64,000 bases of DNA from Gallionella sp. GTDB lineage: Bacteria > Pseudomonadota > Gammaproteobacteria > Burkholderiales > Gallionellaceae. The position numbers were made by a program, and so were the translations under genes. Below the pieces are notes generated by a model. It saw nothing but the letters and a program-made list of their open reading frames with translations, was not told the origin of the DNA and ran no database searches. Positions 53,104 through 62,013 of the stretch are shown here, one piece after another (the stretch's first letter is position 1; every line of letters begins with the position of its first letter). The stretch lies in assembly GCA_030652475.1 (NCBI GenBank), contig JAUSAO010000098.1:1-64000 (forward strand). Direction: 5' to 3'.

Positions 53104-54084
53104 ATGCAAACTCAACACCCCTTTGCTTTACTCACCCCCGATGCCGTGCTGGATGCGCTGGACAGCATAGACCTGCGCGGCGATGGGCGGCTGCTGGCGC
53201 TGAACAGTTATGAGAATCGCGTTTATCAGGCAGGTATGGAGGACGGCCCTCCGCTGGTGGTGAAGTTCTACCGTCCCGCACGCTGGACGGATGCAGCTAT
53301 TCTGGAAGAGCATGCTTTTGTTTCAACCTTGACCGAGCGCGAGATTCCGGTGGTGCCTGCGTTGCAAATCAACGGCGATACGCTGCACAAATATAACGAT
53401 TTTCGCTTCTCGGTTTTCAGCAAACATGGCGGTCGCGCGCCGGAGCTGGATCGCCGCGATACACTGGAATGGATGGGGCGGTTCATCGGGCGCATTCATG
53501 CGCTAGGCAGTTTGGAGTCGTATCAGCATCGCCCCGCGCTGGACATTCAGAGCTTCGGCGTGGAACCGAGCGAATATTTGCTGGCACACGACTTCATCCC
53601 TTTCGAGCTGATCGAGGTCTATCGCGGTGTAGTCACACATGCGCTGGACGGGGTGCGACGCTGTTATGACCGTGCCGGTGATGTCAAAATTCTGCGTTTG
53701 CACGGCGACTGTCATGTCGGCAACGTGCTGTGGACCGATGCCGGCCCGCATTTTGTGGATTTCGACGACAGCCGCATGGGGCCGGCGATACAGGACTTGT
53801 GGATGCTGCTGTCGGGCGAACGTGCCGAGCAGACCCGGCAATTCGGAGACTTGCTGGCAGGCTACGAAGACTTTTATGATTTTCATCCGCGCGAACTGCA
53901 TTTGCTCGAAGCGTTGCGCACCTTGCGGCTGATTCATTATTCGGCGTGGATTGCACGGCGCTGGGATGATGCGGCGTTTCCGGCGGCTTTTCCCTGGTTT
54001 AATACCCAGCGCTACTGGCAGGACCGGATACTGGAGTTGCGCGAACAGATCGCGCTGATGGATGAACCCCCGTTACATTGTTGA
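53104..54084 (+). CDS. srkA: Stress response kinase A (YihE/SrkA family)
   Basis: A 326-residue APH-fold serine/threonine kinase. SYENRVYQAGMEDGP, VVKFYRPARWTDAAILEEH (K/E pair), HGDCHVGNVLW (catalytic loop) and FVDFDDSRMGPAIQDLW (metal-binding D) are all present. SrkA protects E. coli from stress-induced death by restraining MazF and ROS. Confidence 0.93.
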   Translation: MQTQHPFALLTPDAVLDALDSIDLRGDGRLLALNSYENRVYQAGMEDGPPLVVKFYRPARWTDAAILEEHAFVSTLTEREIPVVPALQINGDTLHKYNDFRFSVFSKHGGRAPELDRRDTLEWMGRFIGRIHALGSLESYQHRPALDIQSFGVEPSEYLLAHDFIPFELIEVYRGVVTHALDGVRRCYDRAGDVKILRLHGDCHVGNVLWTDAGPHFVDFDDSRMGPAIQDLWMLLSGERAEQTRQFGDLLAGYEDFYDFHPRELHLLEALRTLRLIHYSAWIARRWDDAAFPAAFPWFNTQRYWQDRILELREQIALMDEPPLHC

Positions 54085-54104
54085 ATACTATGACAGGAAA
54101 GATT

Positions 54105-54647
54105 ATGACTGATGAGACTATCATCGCCGCAACACAAGACTGGCTGGAAAAAGCAGTCATCGGGCTGAACCTGTGCCCGTTCGCCAAGGCGGTACACGTT
54201 AAGAAACAGGTACGTTACGTGGTCAGTCCGGCCACGACAGAGGAGGCATTGCTGGAGGCGTTGCTGGCCGAGTTGCGTCATTTGCAGGATACGGACCCCG
54301 AGGTGCTGGATACGACTTTGCTGATCCACCCCTACGTGCTGACCGATTTCCTCGACTATAATGATTTTCTGGATACAGTTGATATCGCCACTGCTGAAGC
54401 GGAGTTTGGCGATGCTTTTCAGGTTGCCAGCCTGCATCCGCACTATCAATTCGCCGGAACAGCATTGGACGACATTGAAAATTACACCAACCGCTCGCCT
54501 TATCCCACGCTGCATCTGCTACGCGAAGCCAGCGTGGACAGGGCGGTTGATGCTTTCCCCGATGCAGACCGGATTCCCGACAATAATATCGAGACGCTGA
54601 ACAGGCTGGGGCATGCGGGCTGGGCAAAGTTGGGCTTGCCTGAATAG
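54105..54647 (+). CDS. DUF1415 family protein
   Basis: A 180-residue conserved protein of unknown function. Family landmarks: GLNLCPFAKAVHVKKQVRYV near the start and FQVASLHPHYQFAGT in the middle; ENYTNRSPYPTLHLLRE follows. The ATG at 54105 has ribosome-binding site CAGGAAAG, which favours it over 54087. The gene follows srkA closely. Confidence 0.88.
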   Translation: MTDETIIAATQDWLEKAVIGLNLCPFAKAVHVKKQVRYVVSPATTEEALLEALLAELRHLQDTDPEVLDTTLLIHPYVLTDFLDYNDFLDTVDIATAEAEFGDAFQVASLHPHYQFAGTALDDIENYTNRSPYPTLHLLREASVDRAVDAFPDADRIPDNNIETLNRLGHAGWAKLGLPE

Positions 54648-54701
54648 TGCGCGTCATGCCATGCAAGGCAGCCGAGTGCTTATTTATCCCGGATAGTTCA
54701 T

Positions 54702-54789
54702 TAGGGAGATGCTGATTTATTCGTCATCCCCGCTTTGCGAGCAGCCGCTTTGCGACTTGCCTGCTTACCCCTCTGCGCGGGAATGACGA
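54702..54789. repeat. Half MITE end joined to a GTCATCCCCGC repeat
   Basis: TAGGGAGATGCTGATTTATT at 54702 equals the MITE left end, followed by CGTCATCCCCGCTTTGCGAG ... GCGCGGGAATGACG. The right MITE end is absent. Confidence 0.65.
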
Positions 54790-54799
54790 AGCTAATGGA

Positions 54800-56086
54800 T
54801 TATTTGGGTTTATAGCTGCGCGTACCTGAGATGTCCCGATGAAATTTGTAGGTGTTTTTCCCGCTGGTTTTTGCCAGGTACATGGCTTCATCGGCTTGTT
54901 TGATCAACGCCCCCGTATTTTGTGCATCATCCGGGTAGATTGCAATGCCGATGCTGGCGCCTATCTTGCAGGTTTTGCCATTTAAATCAAATGGTTGTGA
55001 AAGTGCGGTAATGATCTTGTTGGCGATCAATGCCGTGTTTTCATCTGAGCCGACGTCATTCAATATAAAGGTGAATTCATCTCCCCCCACGCGCGCTACC
55101 ATGTCCGAGGCACGGATGACTTCCTTCAGTCTTCTTGATACCCCCTGTAACAGCAGATCACCCGCATCATGTCCCAGCGTGTCATTGACTTTTTTGAACC
55201 CGTCCAGATCGAGAAACATCACGGCCAGCTTGTAATTATGGCGCTTGGCCAGTGGAAGGGAATGTTCGAGGTGATCCAGAAACAAGGCGCGGTTCGGCAG
55301 GTCGGTCAGGTAATCATAGTGGGCCAGGTGCGCTATTTTCTGTTCGGCCAGTTTTCGCTCGGTAATATCACGGACGATGCCGATGAAGTAACGCAATCCG
55401 CCCAACGTCATTTCTGATGCGGACAACTCCACGGGGAACAGCTCACCATTATTGCGCACCGCCATTATCTCAAAGCCGCGCAAGCTTATCGTTTTACCTT
55501 GAGCCGTATGTAGATACCGGCTGACTGACGCATCGTATTCGTCCCGCACCGCTTCCGGTATCAGTATCCTTGCATTTTCCCCCAGCACTTCCTGCTGTGA
55601 GTAACCGAAAATTTGTTCTGCTGCCGGGTTGAATCCCAGAATTTCACCGGATTCGTTGATGGTAATGATGCCATCCATCACGTTATGGATCACGGCTTGC
55701 AACTGGCCCTGGCTTTTTTCGAGTTCGCTTTTGGTCTGCTTCAGATTCATTATCATCTGCCAGAACAATTTCACTTCAGGGCCGCTTGCTACCCTGTTAT
55801 CGCCAAAAACCCGGCTTACTTCGCCAGCCACCGTATCATCGTGAGACAAGTTGTACACGATACACTCGGGATAATCCTTGCAGGCGTGTATGGCTTGCGC
55901 TGTATCGGTATAAGCCGGAATCCCGTATTTTCTTGCCAGTACGAGGCCGGGTGCGTCGTGATTGGTATCGCTTATGGCGATCACCTGAACCAGGTTGTCT
56001 TCGATGAACATTTCCAGCAGCGCATGACCGCCACGCCCTGCGCCGATAATCAGGACGGGATGCCCCTGGATTCTTTGTGTTGTCAT
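54800..56086 (-). CDS. Rossmann-PAS-GGDEF diguanylate cyclase
   Basis: A 428-residue cytosolic protein. Residues ~8-115 form a Rossmann-like domain (VLIIGAGRGGHALLEMF, then VIAISDTNHDAPG) not usually found in cyclases. A PAS domain (~135-255, FNPAAEQIFGYSQQE) and a GGDEF domain (~265-428) with VARVGGDEF follow. The RASD I-site lies five residues before GGDEF. It probably makes cyclic-di-GMP in response to a nucleotide or CoA-type ligand bound by the first domain; the ligand is inference. AAGGAGTC precedes ATG 56086. Confidence 0.88.
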   Translation of the reverse strand: MTTQRIQGHPVLIIGAGRGGHALLEMFIEDNLVQVIAISDTNHDAPGLVLARKYGIPAYTDTAQAIHACKDYPECIVYNLSHDDTVAGEVSRVFGDNRVASGPEVKLFWQMIMNLKQTKSELEKSQGQLQAVIHNVMDGIITINESGEILGFNPAAEQIFGYSQQEVLGENARILIPEAVRDEYDASVSRYLHTAQGKTISLRGFEIMAVRNNGELFPVELSASEMTLGGLRYFIGIVRDITERKLAEQKIAHLAHYDYLTDLPNRALFLDHLEHSLPLAKRHNYKLAVMFLDLDGFKKVNDTLGHDAGDLLLQGVSRRLKEVIRASDMVARVGGDEFTFILNDVGSDENTALIANKIITALSQPFDLNGKTCKIGASIGIAIYPDDAQNTGALIKQADEAMYLAKTSGKNTYKFHRDISGTRSYKPK

Positions 56087-56199
56087 GTTGACTCCTTGCC
56101 GGTCGGCGCTTGAATAGGACTTGTGCGATTCTGGCATACTTTATGCTCATCGTCGAATGCCTTACGTGCAAGCGCACGATCACTCATTGCAATGGGCTG

Positions 56200-57072
56200 C
56201 TAGGCCTTGTTGGCGGCGATCTGCTGGAATAACTCCAGTCTGCGGGCGTTAATTTTTCCTGCTGCGACGGCTTCGAGCAGCGCGCAGCCCGGTTCGTGCA
56301 GGTGGTGGCAGTCGCGGAAGCGACACTGACCGAGGTACTGGGCGAATTCGATGAACCCCTGTTCTATTTCGCCCAGACTCAGGTGGTGCAGGCCGAATGC
56401 CTGTACGCCCGGGCAATCGATCAGGCTGCTGGTCGCGTCCAGACTGTACAGCTTGGCGTGGGTGGTGGTGTGTTTTCCCGAGTCCAGCACGGTAGAAATT
56501 TCGCGCGTGGCCGCCTGTGCGTCCGGCAGCAGTGCATTGATCAGCGTGGACTTGCCCATGCCGGACTGGCCGACCAGCACGCTGGTATGGTTCTGTAACA
56601 GGGGGCGCAGGGCGGATACGTCCTGTAATGCACTGAGCTCCAGTACTTTGTAGCCGATGGCGCGATACGCGGCAAGTTGCAGCCGCGCAGCCGCAGCAGG
56701 AACAGGCAGGTCGCATTTGTTCAGTACGATAAGCACGTCCAGATTCTGGTCAAAAGCGGCGATCAGGCAACGTGTAATTACCTCATCGCTGAAGGAGGGT
56801 TCGCTGGCGACGACGACGATGATCTGGCTGACGTTTGCGGCGATGAGCTTTTCGCGGTAGGCATCCGAGCGGTGCAGCAGGGAAGTGCGCGGGGCAATGC
56901 GTTCGATCACGCCCTGGTTGTCGCCGCTGCGCTGTACCTCGACAACGTCACCGCATACCACATTGCTTTTTTTGCCGCGTGTCAGGCAGGGCAGCAGACT
57001 GCCATCGGCAAGCCGTACCAGATACTGGCGACCGAATGCCGCGACGATGCGGCCTTGCAGAGTAGTGTTCAA
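56200..57072 (-). CDS. rsgA: Ribosome small subunit GTPase RsgA
   Basis: Circularly permuted GTPase that matures the 30S subunit. N-terminal OB domain (~1-65), G domain in G4-G5-G1-G2-G3 order (LNKCDLP, SALQ, GQSGMGKSTLIN, DCPGVQAFG) and a C-terminal zinc finger CRFRDCHHLHEPGC. 290 residues is typical. Overlaps phhB by 4 bp. Confidence 0.95.
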   Translation of the reverse strand: MNTTLQGRIVAAFGRQYLVRLADGSLLPCLTRGKKSNVVCGDVVEVQRSGDNQGVIERIAPRTSLLHRSDAYREKLIAANVSQIIVVVASEPSFSDEVITRCLIAAFDQNLDVLIVLNKCDLPVPAAAARLQLAAYRAIGYKVLELSALQDVSALRPLLQNHTSVLVGQSGMGKSTLINALLPDAQAATREISTVLDSGKHTTTHAKLYSLDATSSLIDCPGVQAFGLHHLSLGEIEQGFIEFAQYLGQCRFRDCHHLHEPGCALLEAVAAGKINARRLELFQQIAANKA

Positions 57073-57377
57073 GATATGAACAGCGCGTCTGCTTTCGCGG
57101 CGCAGAGGAAGTCGTTTACAGACAGGCCGTTAATTGCGTGGGTGGTGTAGCTCACGCGGCAACTGTTATAGCTGACAGTCAGATCGGGATGGTGATCCTC
57201 GCGGTGCGTCATCCACGCCACGGCATTCACGAACGCGATCGTCTGGTAATAATTCTCAAAAGAGTAAGTCTTGCAGATGATCTGGTCGTGTTGCAACCAG
57301 CCCGGTGTCAGCAAGCGCCTGATTTCAGGTGGCGACAGGGCAGAAATCTTGTTATCCGGGTCGCGCAGGGATTTCAT
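57069..57377 (-). CDS. phhB: Pterin-4a-carbinolamine dehydratase
   Basis: A 102-residue enzyme that dehydrates 4a-hydroxytetrahydropterin. The signature HREDHHPDLTVSYNSCRVSY and the C-terminal HAINGLSVNDFLCAAKAD are diagnostic. It sits between rsgA and a cytochrome c in one minus-strand run; no phenylalanine hydroxylase gene is nearby. Confidence 0.92.
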   Translation of the reverse strand: MKSLRDPDNKISALSPPEIRRLLTPGWLQHDQIICKTYSFENYYQTIAFVNAVAWMTHREDHHPDLTVSYNSCRVSYTTHAINGLSVNDFLCAAKADALFIS

Positions 57378-57384
57378 AAGTTGT

Positions 57385-57690
57385 TTATTTCAGTTTGTAA
57401 TAGCGGTTGAGATAGGCGCCGAGATGCTGCTCGTCCTGCGCCGTCAGGCTTGCGCCGATATTTCCGCTGCACAGCTTGAGCTGCTCCACCAGATCGGCGG
57501 GGCTACGCACCTTGCGTGCTTCACGGGTGAACATCGTGTTGCCATCGCCTCCCAGCATCGCTGCATGACAACTGTTGCAATTGTATTTATCAAACAGGGC
57601 TTTGCCGGCTTGTGCGTTGCCGGTGGGGAATGGGTTGGCCAGGGCGGTGCTTGCGGTGAACAGTAAAAACAAAGCGGTAAACAGTTTCAT
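57385..57690 (-). CDS. Small periplasmic cytochrome c
   Basis: A 101-residue monohaem cytochrome. Signal peptide to about ALA (residue 18), haem site CNSCH (~37-41) and a possible distal methionine in NTMFTREA. Likely a soluble electron carrier. It is the second gene of the htpX-like-cytochrome-phhB-rsgA run. Confidence 0.9.
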   Translation of the reverse strand: MKLFTALFLLFTASTALANPFPTGNAQAGKALFDKYNCNSCHAAMLGGDGNTMFTREARKVRSPADLVEQLKLCSGNIGASLTAQDEQHLGAYLNRYYKLK

Positions 57691-57700
57691 TACATTCTCC

Positions 57701-58945
57701 TTAAAGGGCTTGCAGGTTAGCGATGCGCACCGCTGCCGGCGGATGGCTATCGTAAAATCTGGAATACAACGGGTCGGGTGTGAGCGTCGCCGCGTTGTCC
57801 TGATACAGCTTGACCAGCGCGTTCACCAGATCACTTGCCGCCGTTTGGCGGGCGGCGTAGGCGTCCGCCTCGAACTCGTGTTTGCGCGAGTAGGCAGACA
57901 GGACAGGGCTGAGCAGGAAACTGAATACCGGCATCACCATGAAAAACAGCAGCAGCGCCAGCGCGGTACTGGGGGTGGTGACGCCTAGACCCTGATAGAA
58001 CCAGGTGGTTTGCATCAGCAGGGCCAGCACCCACAAGAACAACAGACTCATCGCAAAAGTCATGGCGATGCGTTTCATTACATGGCGATGCTTGAAATGG
58101 CCAAGTTCGTGCGCCAGGACGGCCTCGATCTCGTTGCCGCTCAGGCGAGCCAGCAAGGTGTCGAAAAACACGATACGTTTCGTCTTGCCGAAACCCGTGA
58201 AATAGGCGTTGCCATGCGCGCTGCGTTTGCTGCCGTCCATGACGAATAATCCGCTGCTGGTGAAACCGCAACGGGAGAGCAGGGCAGCGATACGCGCCTT
58301 CATCGCGTCATCCTGCAGCGGGGTGAACTTGTTGAAAAGCGGTGCGATGAAAGTGGGATAGATGAATAATATCAATAGATTGAATGTGACCCACGCACCC
58401 CACACATACAACCACCAGTATTCGCCCATGCTTTCCATCAGCCACAACACGCCGAACAAAAGCGGCAGGCCGAGCACGGTGCCGATCAGCAGACCTTTAA
58501 GGGCGTCCACCAGATACAGCCTGAAGGTCATATTGTTGAAGCCGAAGCGGGCTTCGATACGGAAAGTGCGGTACAGATTGAAGGGGGCTTCCAGCAATGA
58601 CGAAAGCATCAGCACCGCCACCAGCGTGGCGCCGCCCTGAATGAGCGGCGAGCTGAACCAGGCTTGCGCCATATCGGCAATCCACTGTATGCCGCCGACA
58701 ACGGTGAAAATCAGCAACAGCGTCGCATCGAACAGAAAGCCCAGCATCGCGAAACGCGTTTTGGCGCTGGTGTAATCGGCCGCTTTCTGGTGGTTGCTCA
58801 ACAGTATCTGTTCACGGAAGGCTGGGGGCACGGCGCTGCGATGTGCGGCGATATGCGCCAGATGGCGGCGCGCCAGCCACAGCCGGGCCAGGGTGGTGAA
58901 GGCGAGCGTCGCGATAAAAATAAGAGAAAATTGCGTAGCCGTCAT
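57701..58945 (-). CDS. M48 family (Ste24/CAAX-type) membrane metalloprotease
   Basis: A 414-residue zinc protease with about seven membrane helices. The motif [10 protein letters not shown] (~residue 280) gives two zinc ligands; the third is the E in [15 protein letters not shown]. The N-terminal 200 residues match the Ste24-type membrane region. Probably acts in envelope protein quality control. Confidence 0.92.
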   Translation of the reverse strand: MTATQFSLIFIATLAFTTLARLWLARRHLAHIAAHRSAVPPAFREQILLSNHQKAADYTSAKTRFAMLGFLFDATLLLIFTVVGGIQWIADMAQAWFSSPLIQGGATLVAVLMLSSLLEAPFNLYRTFRIEARFGFNNMTFRLYLVDALKGLLIGTVLGLPLLFGVLWLMESMGEYWWLYVWGAWVTFNLLILFIYPTFIAPLFNKFTPLQDDAMKARIAALLSRCGFTSSGLFVMDGSKRSAHGNAYFTGFGKTKRIVFFDTLLARLSGNEIEAVLAHELGHFKHRHVMKRIAMTFAMSLLFLWVLALLMQTTWFYQGLGVTTPSTALALLLFFMVMPVFSFLLSPVLSAYSRKHEFEADAYAARQTAASDLVNALVKLYQDNAATLTPDPLYSRFYDSHPPAAVRIANLQAL

Positions 58946-59026
58946 AGGATTGTATGTTTCAGTGGTGGCAGGAAGCGTGCTTGTGACACAATACGTGCCT
59001 TACCGTTCAACTCAAGCATGCGAATT

Positions 59027-59572
59027 ATGGCACAAAATCAAAACTACCTCGTCTGGATAGACATGGAAATGACCGGACTGAACCCGGATACCGACCGTAT
59101 TATCGAAGTGGCGATTGTTGTGACCGATAATAATCTGGAAACCATAGCCGAAGCCCCGGTGCTGGTTGTGCATCAACCTGACAGCATCATGGACGGCATG
59201 GATGCGTGGAATAAATCCACCCACGGCAAGTCCGGCCTGATCGAAAAAGTGAAGGCATCTACGCTGGATGAAGCGGCAGTCGAAGCGCAGATGGTCGAAT
59301 TTCTCAAGGAATATGTGCCTACCCGCACTTCGCCGATGTGCGGCAATTCGATCTGTCAGGACAGGCGTTTCATGGCGCGCTGGATGCCCGCGTTCGAAGA
59401 CTACTTCCATTACCGCAATCTGGATGTCAGTACCCTCAAGGAACTCGCGAAACGCTGGAAGCCGGACATGGCGAAAGGTGTTAAGAAACACGGAAAGCAT
59501 GAAGCCATGGCTGACATTTACGAGTCCATTGAAGAGTTGAAGCATTATCGCGAGCATTTCATCAAGCTGTGA
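59027..59572 (+). CDS. orn: Oligoribonuclease
   Basis: A DEDDh exonuclease degrading 2-5 nt RNAs, including pGpG from cyclic-di-GMP turnover. Motifs: [10 protein letters not shown] (D, E), [16 protein letters not shown] (D) and [15 protein letters not shown] (H, D). ATG 59027 gives the standard 181 residues; an ATG three codons earlier is also in frame. Relevant here because two cyclic-di-GMP enzymes are nearby. Confidence 0.96.
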   Translation: MAQNQNYLVWIDMEMTGLNPDTDRIIEVAIVVTDNNLETIAEAPVLVVHQPDSIMDGMDAWNKSTHGKSGLIEKVKASTLDEAAVEAQMVEFLKEYVPTRTSPMCGNSICQDRRFMARWMPAFEDYFHYRNLDVSTLKELAKRWKPDMAKGVKKHGKHEAMADIYESIEELKHYREHFIKL

Positions 59573-59683
59573 AGCGGTAACTTCCGGGCGCGGAAATAAC
59601 TTTAAGCTTTATCTGAGCGGGCTGTAGCAGGTCTGTACTTTGCGGGTGCAGTTTCGGATTAAACGTTGAACGAGGAGATGAGC

Positions 59684-60124
59684 ATGTATAAACGCATTCT
59701 GGTTCCGATTGACGGCAGCAGCACATCCGACAGGGCGCTGCAAGAGTCCATCAGGTTGATTGACGTACAGCCCGCACAGCTAAGGCTGGTGCATGTGATT
59801 GATGATTTGCAATTTCTTGATGCAGAAGGCTATGTCGATTATGCGGAACTGCGCGAACTGACCCGCAAGATCGGTCAACGCGCCCTGGCCAAGGCCGAAG
59901 AAATCGCCCGCCAAGCCGATATAACGGTAGAGAGTGCGTTGCTCGAGGCGAACGGCGAACGCATCGCGCAAGTCATCAATACCGAAGCGGAAGGCTGGTC
60001 AGCCGACCTGATCGTGATCGGCACGCATGGTCGTTCCGGATTCAACCATCTGTTGTTCGGCAGCGTCGCCGAAGGCGTGGTGCGCGGGGCATCGGTCCCG
60101 GTGTTGCTGGTGCGCAGCGAATAG
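59684..60124 (+). CDS. Universal stress protein (UspA family)
   Basis: A 146-residue Usp domain with the ATP-binding pattern IVIGTHGRSGFNHLLFGSVAEGV (GTHG...G). The ribosome-binding site GAGGAG favours ATG 59684 over 59678. Likely a stress-induced nucleotide-binding protein; it is followed by a small ferredoxin gene. Confidence 0.93.
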   Translation: MYKRILVPIDGSSTSDRALQESIRLIDVQPAQLRLVHVIDDLQFLDAEGYVDYAELRELTRKIGQRALAKAEEIARQADITVESALLEANGERIAQVINTEAEGWSADLIVIGTHGRSGFNHLLFGSVAEGVVRGASVPVLLVRSE

Positions 60125-60168
60125 CGTTTCCCTAAGGTCGGCCAACAAACCTGTAAGAAAAAACATCC

Positions 60169-60378
60169 ATGAACACGAAGAATGCCGACCCGGCAGATGA
60201 AGTCATGTGCCATTGCAGCGGCACCAGGCGGAGCAATATTCAAAGCTTGTTCGAGCAAGGTTTAGACATGGGCGCTATTTCCAGATGGACGGGTGCGCTC
60301 TCTGGATGTGGTGGCTGCGAATGGGATATTGCCCAGTTTTTGAAGGAACTCGCCGAACAACAGGGCAATAGTTTGTAA
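60169..60378 (+). CDS. BFD-like [2Fe-2S] domain protein
   Basis: A 69-residue protein with C-x-C in EVMCHCSGTRRSNI and C-x2-C in TGALSGCGGCEWDI, the four-cysteine pattern of bacterioferritin-associated ferredoxin domains. Bfd helps release iron from bacterioferritin. No bacterioferritin gene is in the window, so the partner is unknown. Confidence 0.82.
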   Translation: MNTKNADPADEVMCHCSGTRRSNIQSLFEQGLDMGAISRWTGALSGCGGCEWDIAQFLKELAEQQGNSL

Positions 60379-60765
60379 GCCGCATTGACACCATGCTGAC
60401 GTGATGACGAATGGCGGCTGTAACACAAACGATGCATTTCCATCACAAGGTTGAAACCACCGGCTTTAGCCGGTCAGCTTGAGCTGAGGAATTGACTATG
60501 TCGCTTGCGCACGCATTGGTTAAGACGCGTCGTTCAGCCGACGCGTATCCGGATTTTCAGCCCGTAATTCAAACCCACCGGCTTTAGCCTATGGTTATTT
60601 AGTCGGCGGTGTCAACTTCTCAAGCTCGCGAGAGCTTGGAGAATTGCCTATCTTTGGTGCAATAACGATTGCGCCCTACGCGGGCTTAAAAGCTAGTCAG
60701 CTTGCACACCGATAAATTATGCCTATAATGAATACACATCAACGTATATCCAAAAAGGAGCGAGC
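60379..60765. other. Intergenic repeats
   Basis: Contains two CCACCGGCTTTAGCC copies (60459-60472, 60578-60591), an AGCTTG...CAAGCT-type hairpin near 60620-60640 and a REP-like GATTGCGCCCTACGCGGG at about 60668. No gene is seen. The last ~60 bases carry the vapB promoter region with ribosome-binding site AAAAAGGAG. Confidence 0.6.
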
Positions 60766-61011
60766 ATGAATCTGCATATAGCCAAGTGGGGTAACAGCCT
60801 GGCGGTGCGTATACCGGTGGAATACATCCGCCGCACCGGATTGAAAGAAGGCGACACGGTTAAAGCCAGTTTAACGGCTGACGGCGCGATGACGATACGC
60901 GCCGAAGCGTGGGATCGCAAAGCATTCACTGCCGAACTAACGCAAACGCGGCAAAGCATGAAGATGGGTACATCCGTGATGGACGAGCTGCGTAGCGGAG
61001 CGCGCTACTAA
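60766..61011 (+). CDS. vapB: VapB/MazE-type antitoxin
   Basis: An 81-residue AbrB-fold antitoxin: IAKWGNSLAVRIPVEYIRR is the DNA-binding swapped-hairpin, and the C-terminal MDELRSGARY the toxin-contact tail. One-base overlap with the following PIN gene (ATG at 61011). Preceded by a strong AAGGAG. Confidence 0.9.
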   Translation: MNLHIAKWGNSLAVRIPVEYIRRTGLKEGDTVKASLTADGAMTIRAEAWDRKAFTAELTQTRQSMKMGTSVMDELRSGARY

Positions 61012-61436
61012 TGGTTTGCTACGTTGATACCAGCGTGCTGGTCGCGCTGTGCGTGAACGAGCCAAAAAGCGAAGATGTGTCCCGCTGGTACGCCAAGAGC
61101 AAAGACAAGCTTGTTTCATCAGTGTGGTGCGTCACCGAATTCGCCAGCGCATTGGGAATCAAACAACGCACCGGACAAATCACCACAGAAGAAGCGCAAA
61201 TCGCTTGGCAAAATTTTCAGCGCTTATGCACCAATGACCTGACGCTGTTATCACCCGATGCGGACATCTTTCACAAAGCCGCGTTTTTAACCCTCGATGC
61301 CGCAACGGGTTTGCGCGCGGGTGATGCGTTGCATCTGACCAGCGCGTTGCAAGCCAATGTAAAACGCATGGCCACACTGGATGACGTGTTTGCACGCAAT
61401 GCCAAACAGCAGAAAATTGCAGTTGTTGTGTTTTAG
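61011..61436 (+). CDS. vapC: VapC-type PIN-domain toxin
   Basis: A 141-residue PIN RNase. Acidic residues: D in CYVDTSVLVAL, E in VTEFASALG, D in RAGDALHLTSA and TLDDVFARNA. Forms a pair with the antitoxin before it; third vapBC-like unit in this window. Confidence 0.9.
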   Translation: MVCYVDTSVLVALCVNEPKSEDVSRWYAKSKDKLVSSVWCVTEFASALGIKQRTGQITTEEAQIAWQNFQRLCTNDLTLLSPDADIFHKAAFLTLDAATGLRAGDALHLTSALQANVKRMATLDDVFARNAKQQKIAVVVF

Positions 61437-61751
61437 TGATGGGTGAATTATTTTCGAGTGTTTAATCCGTGGTCTGTCCCCATTTATCCTGTACTCCTTG
61501 AAAGAAGGGGAAATTCCCCACCGACAAGGTTTTACCTCAACAACCTTAAATGCAAGTCTGATCCAATGAAGAAGGCGGTGACTCTGAACTCCAGCCACCG
61601 CGATAGCGGTTTAGTTCAACGTAAAGTAGACACCCTAAAAAATGCCATGAAAAGCACCTTCGAGGTGTACAGTTTGGAATATGTTCTGTAATGCCTTGTT
61701 TCTATTGCATGTAGGATTTTAGTACAACCTGATTTTACTGGGAAAAACGTC
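61437..61751. other. Region without a supported gene
   Basis: An 82-residue open frame (61443-61691) exists but has no ribosome-binding site or recognised family. It leads into the integrase remnant. Confidence 0.45.
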
Positions 61752-61930
61752 ATGCCAAACTCTCCCAAGTTGCTCGATCAAGTTCGCGATAAGTTGCGGG
61801 TGAAACACTATAGTTTGCGAACCGAGAAAACTTACGTGGGCTGAATTAAACGCTTTATCTGGTTCCATGACAAGCGTCATCCGAAAAATTTTGGGCGCGG
61901 TAGGTGGGAGCGTTTTTATCGCAATTCCAC
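61752..61930 (+). pseudogene. Remnant of an integron-type tyrosine recombinase
   Basis: The frame from ATG 61752 reads LLDQVRDKLRVKHYSLRTEK then TYVG, a TGA in place of an expected tryptophan codon, then IKRFIWFHDKRHP. This closely follows the N-terminal SAM-like domain of integron integrases (IntI). After HP the frame decays through small indels. The catalytic domain is absent. No attC site was recognised nearby. Confidence 0.78.
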
Positions 61931-62013
61931 GAACGATTTTTTCATAAAAATACGTAATGCGCCAAGCATGCAGGTCGGGATAATGACTTCCGAAGCCGCG
62001 TGGCATAGCGGGA

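Noticed and set aside
61443-61691. 82-residue open frame before the integrase remnant
   Set aside because: No ribosome-binding site or family; possibly chance in a decayed region.
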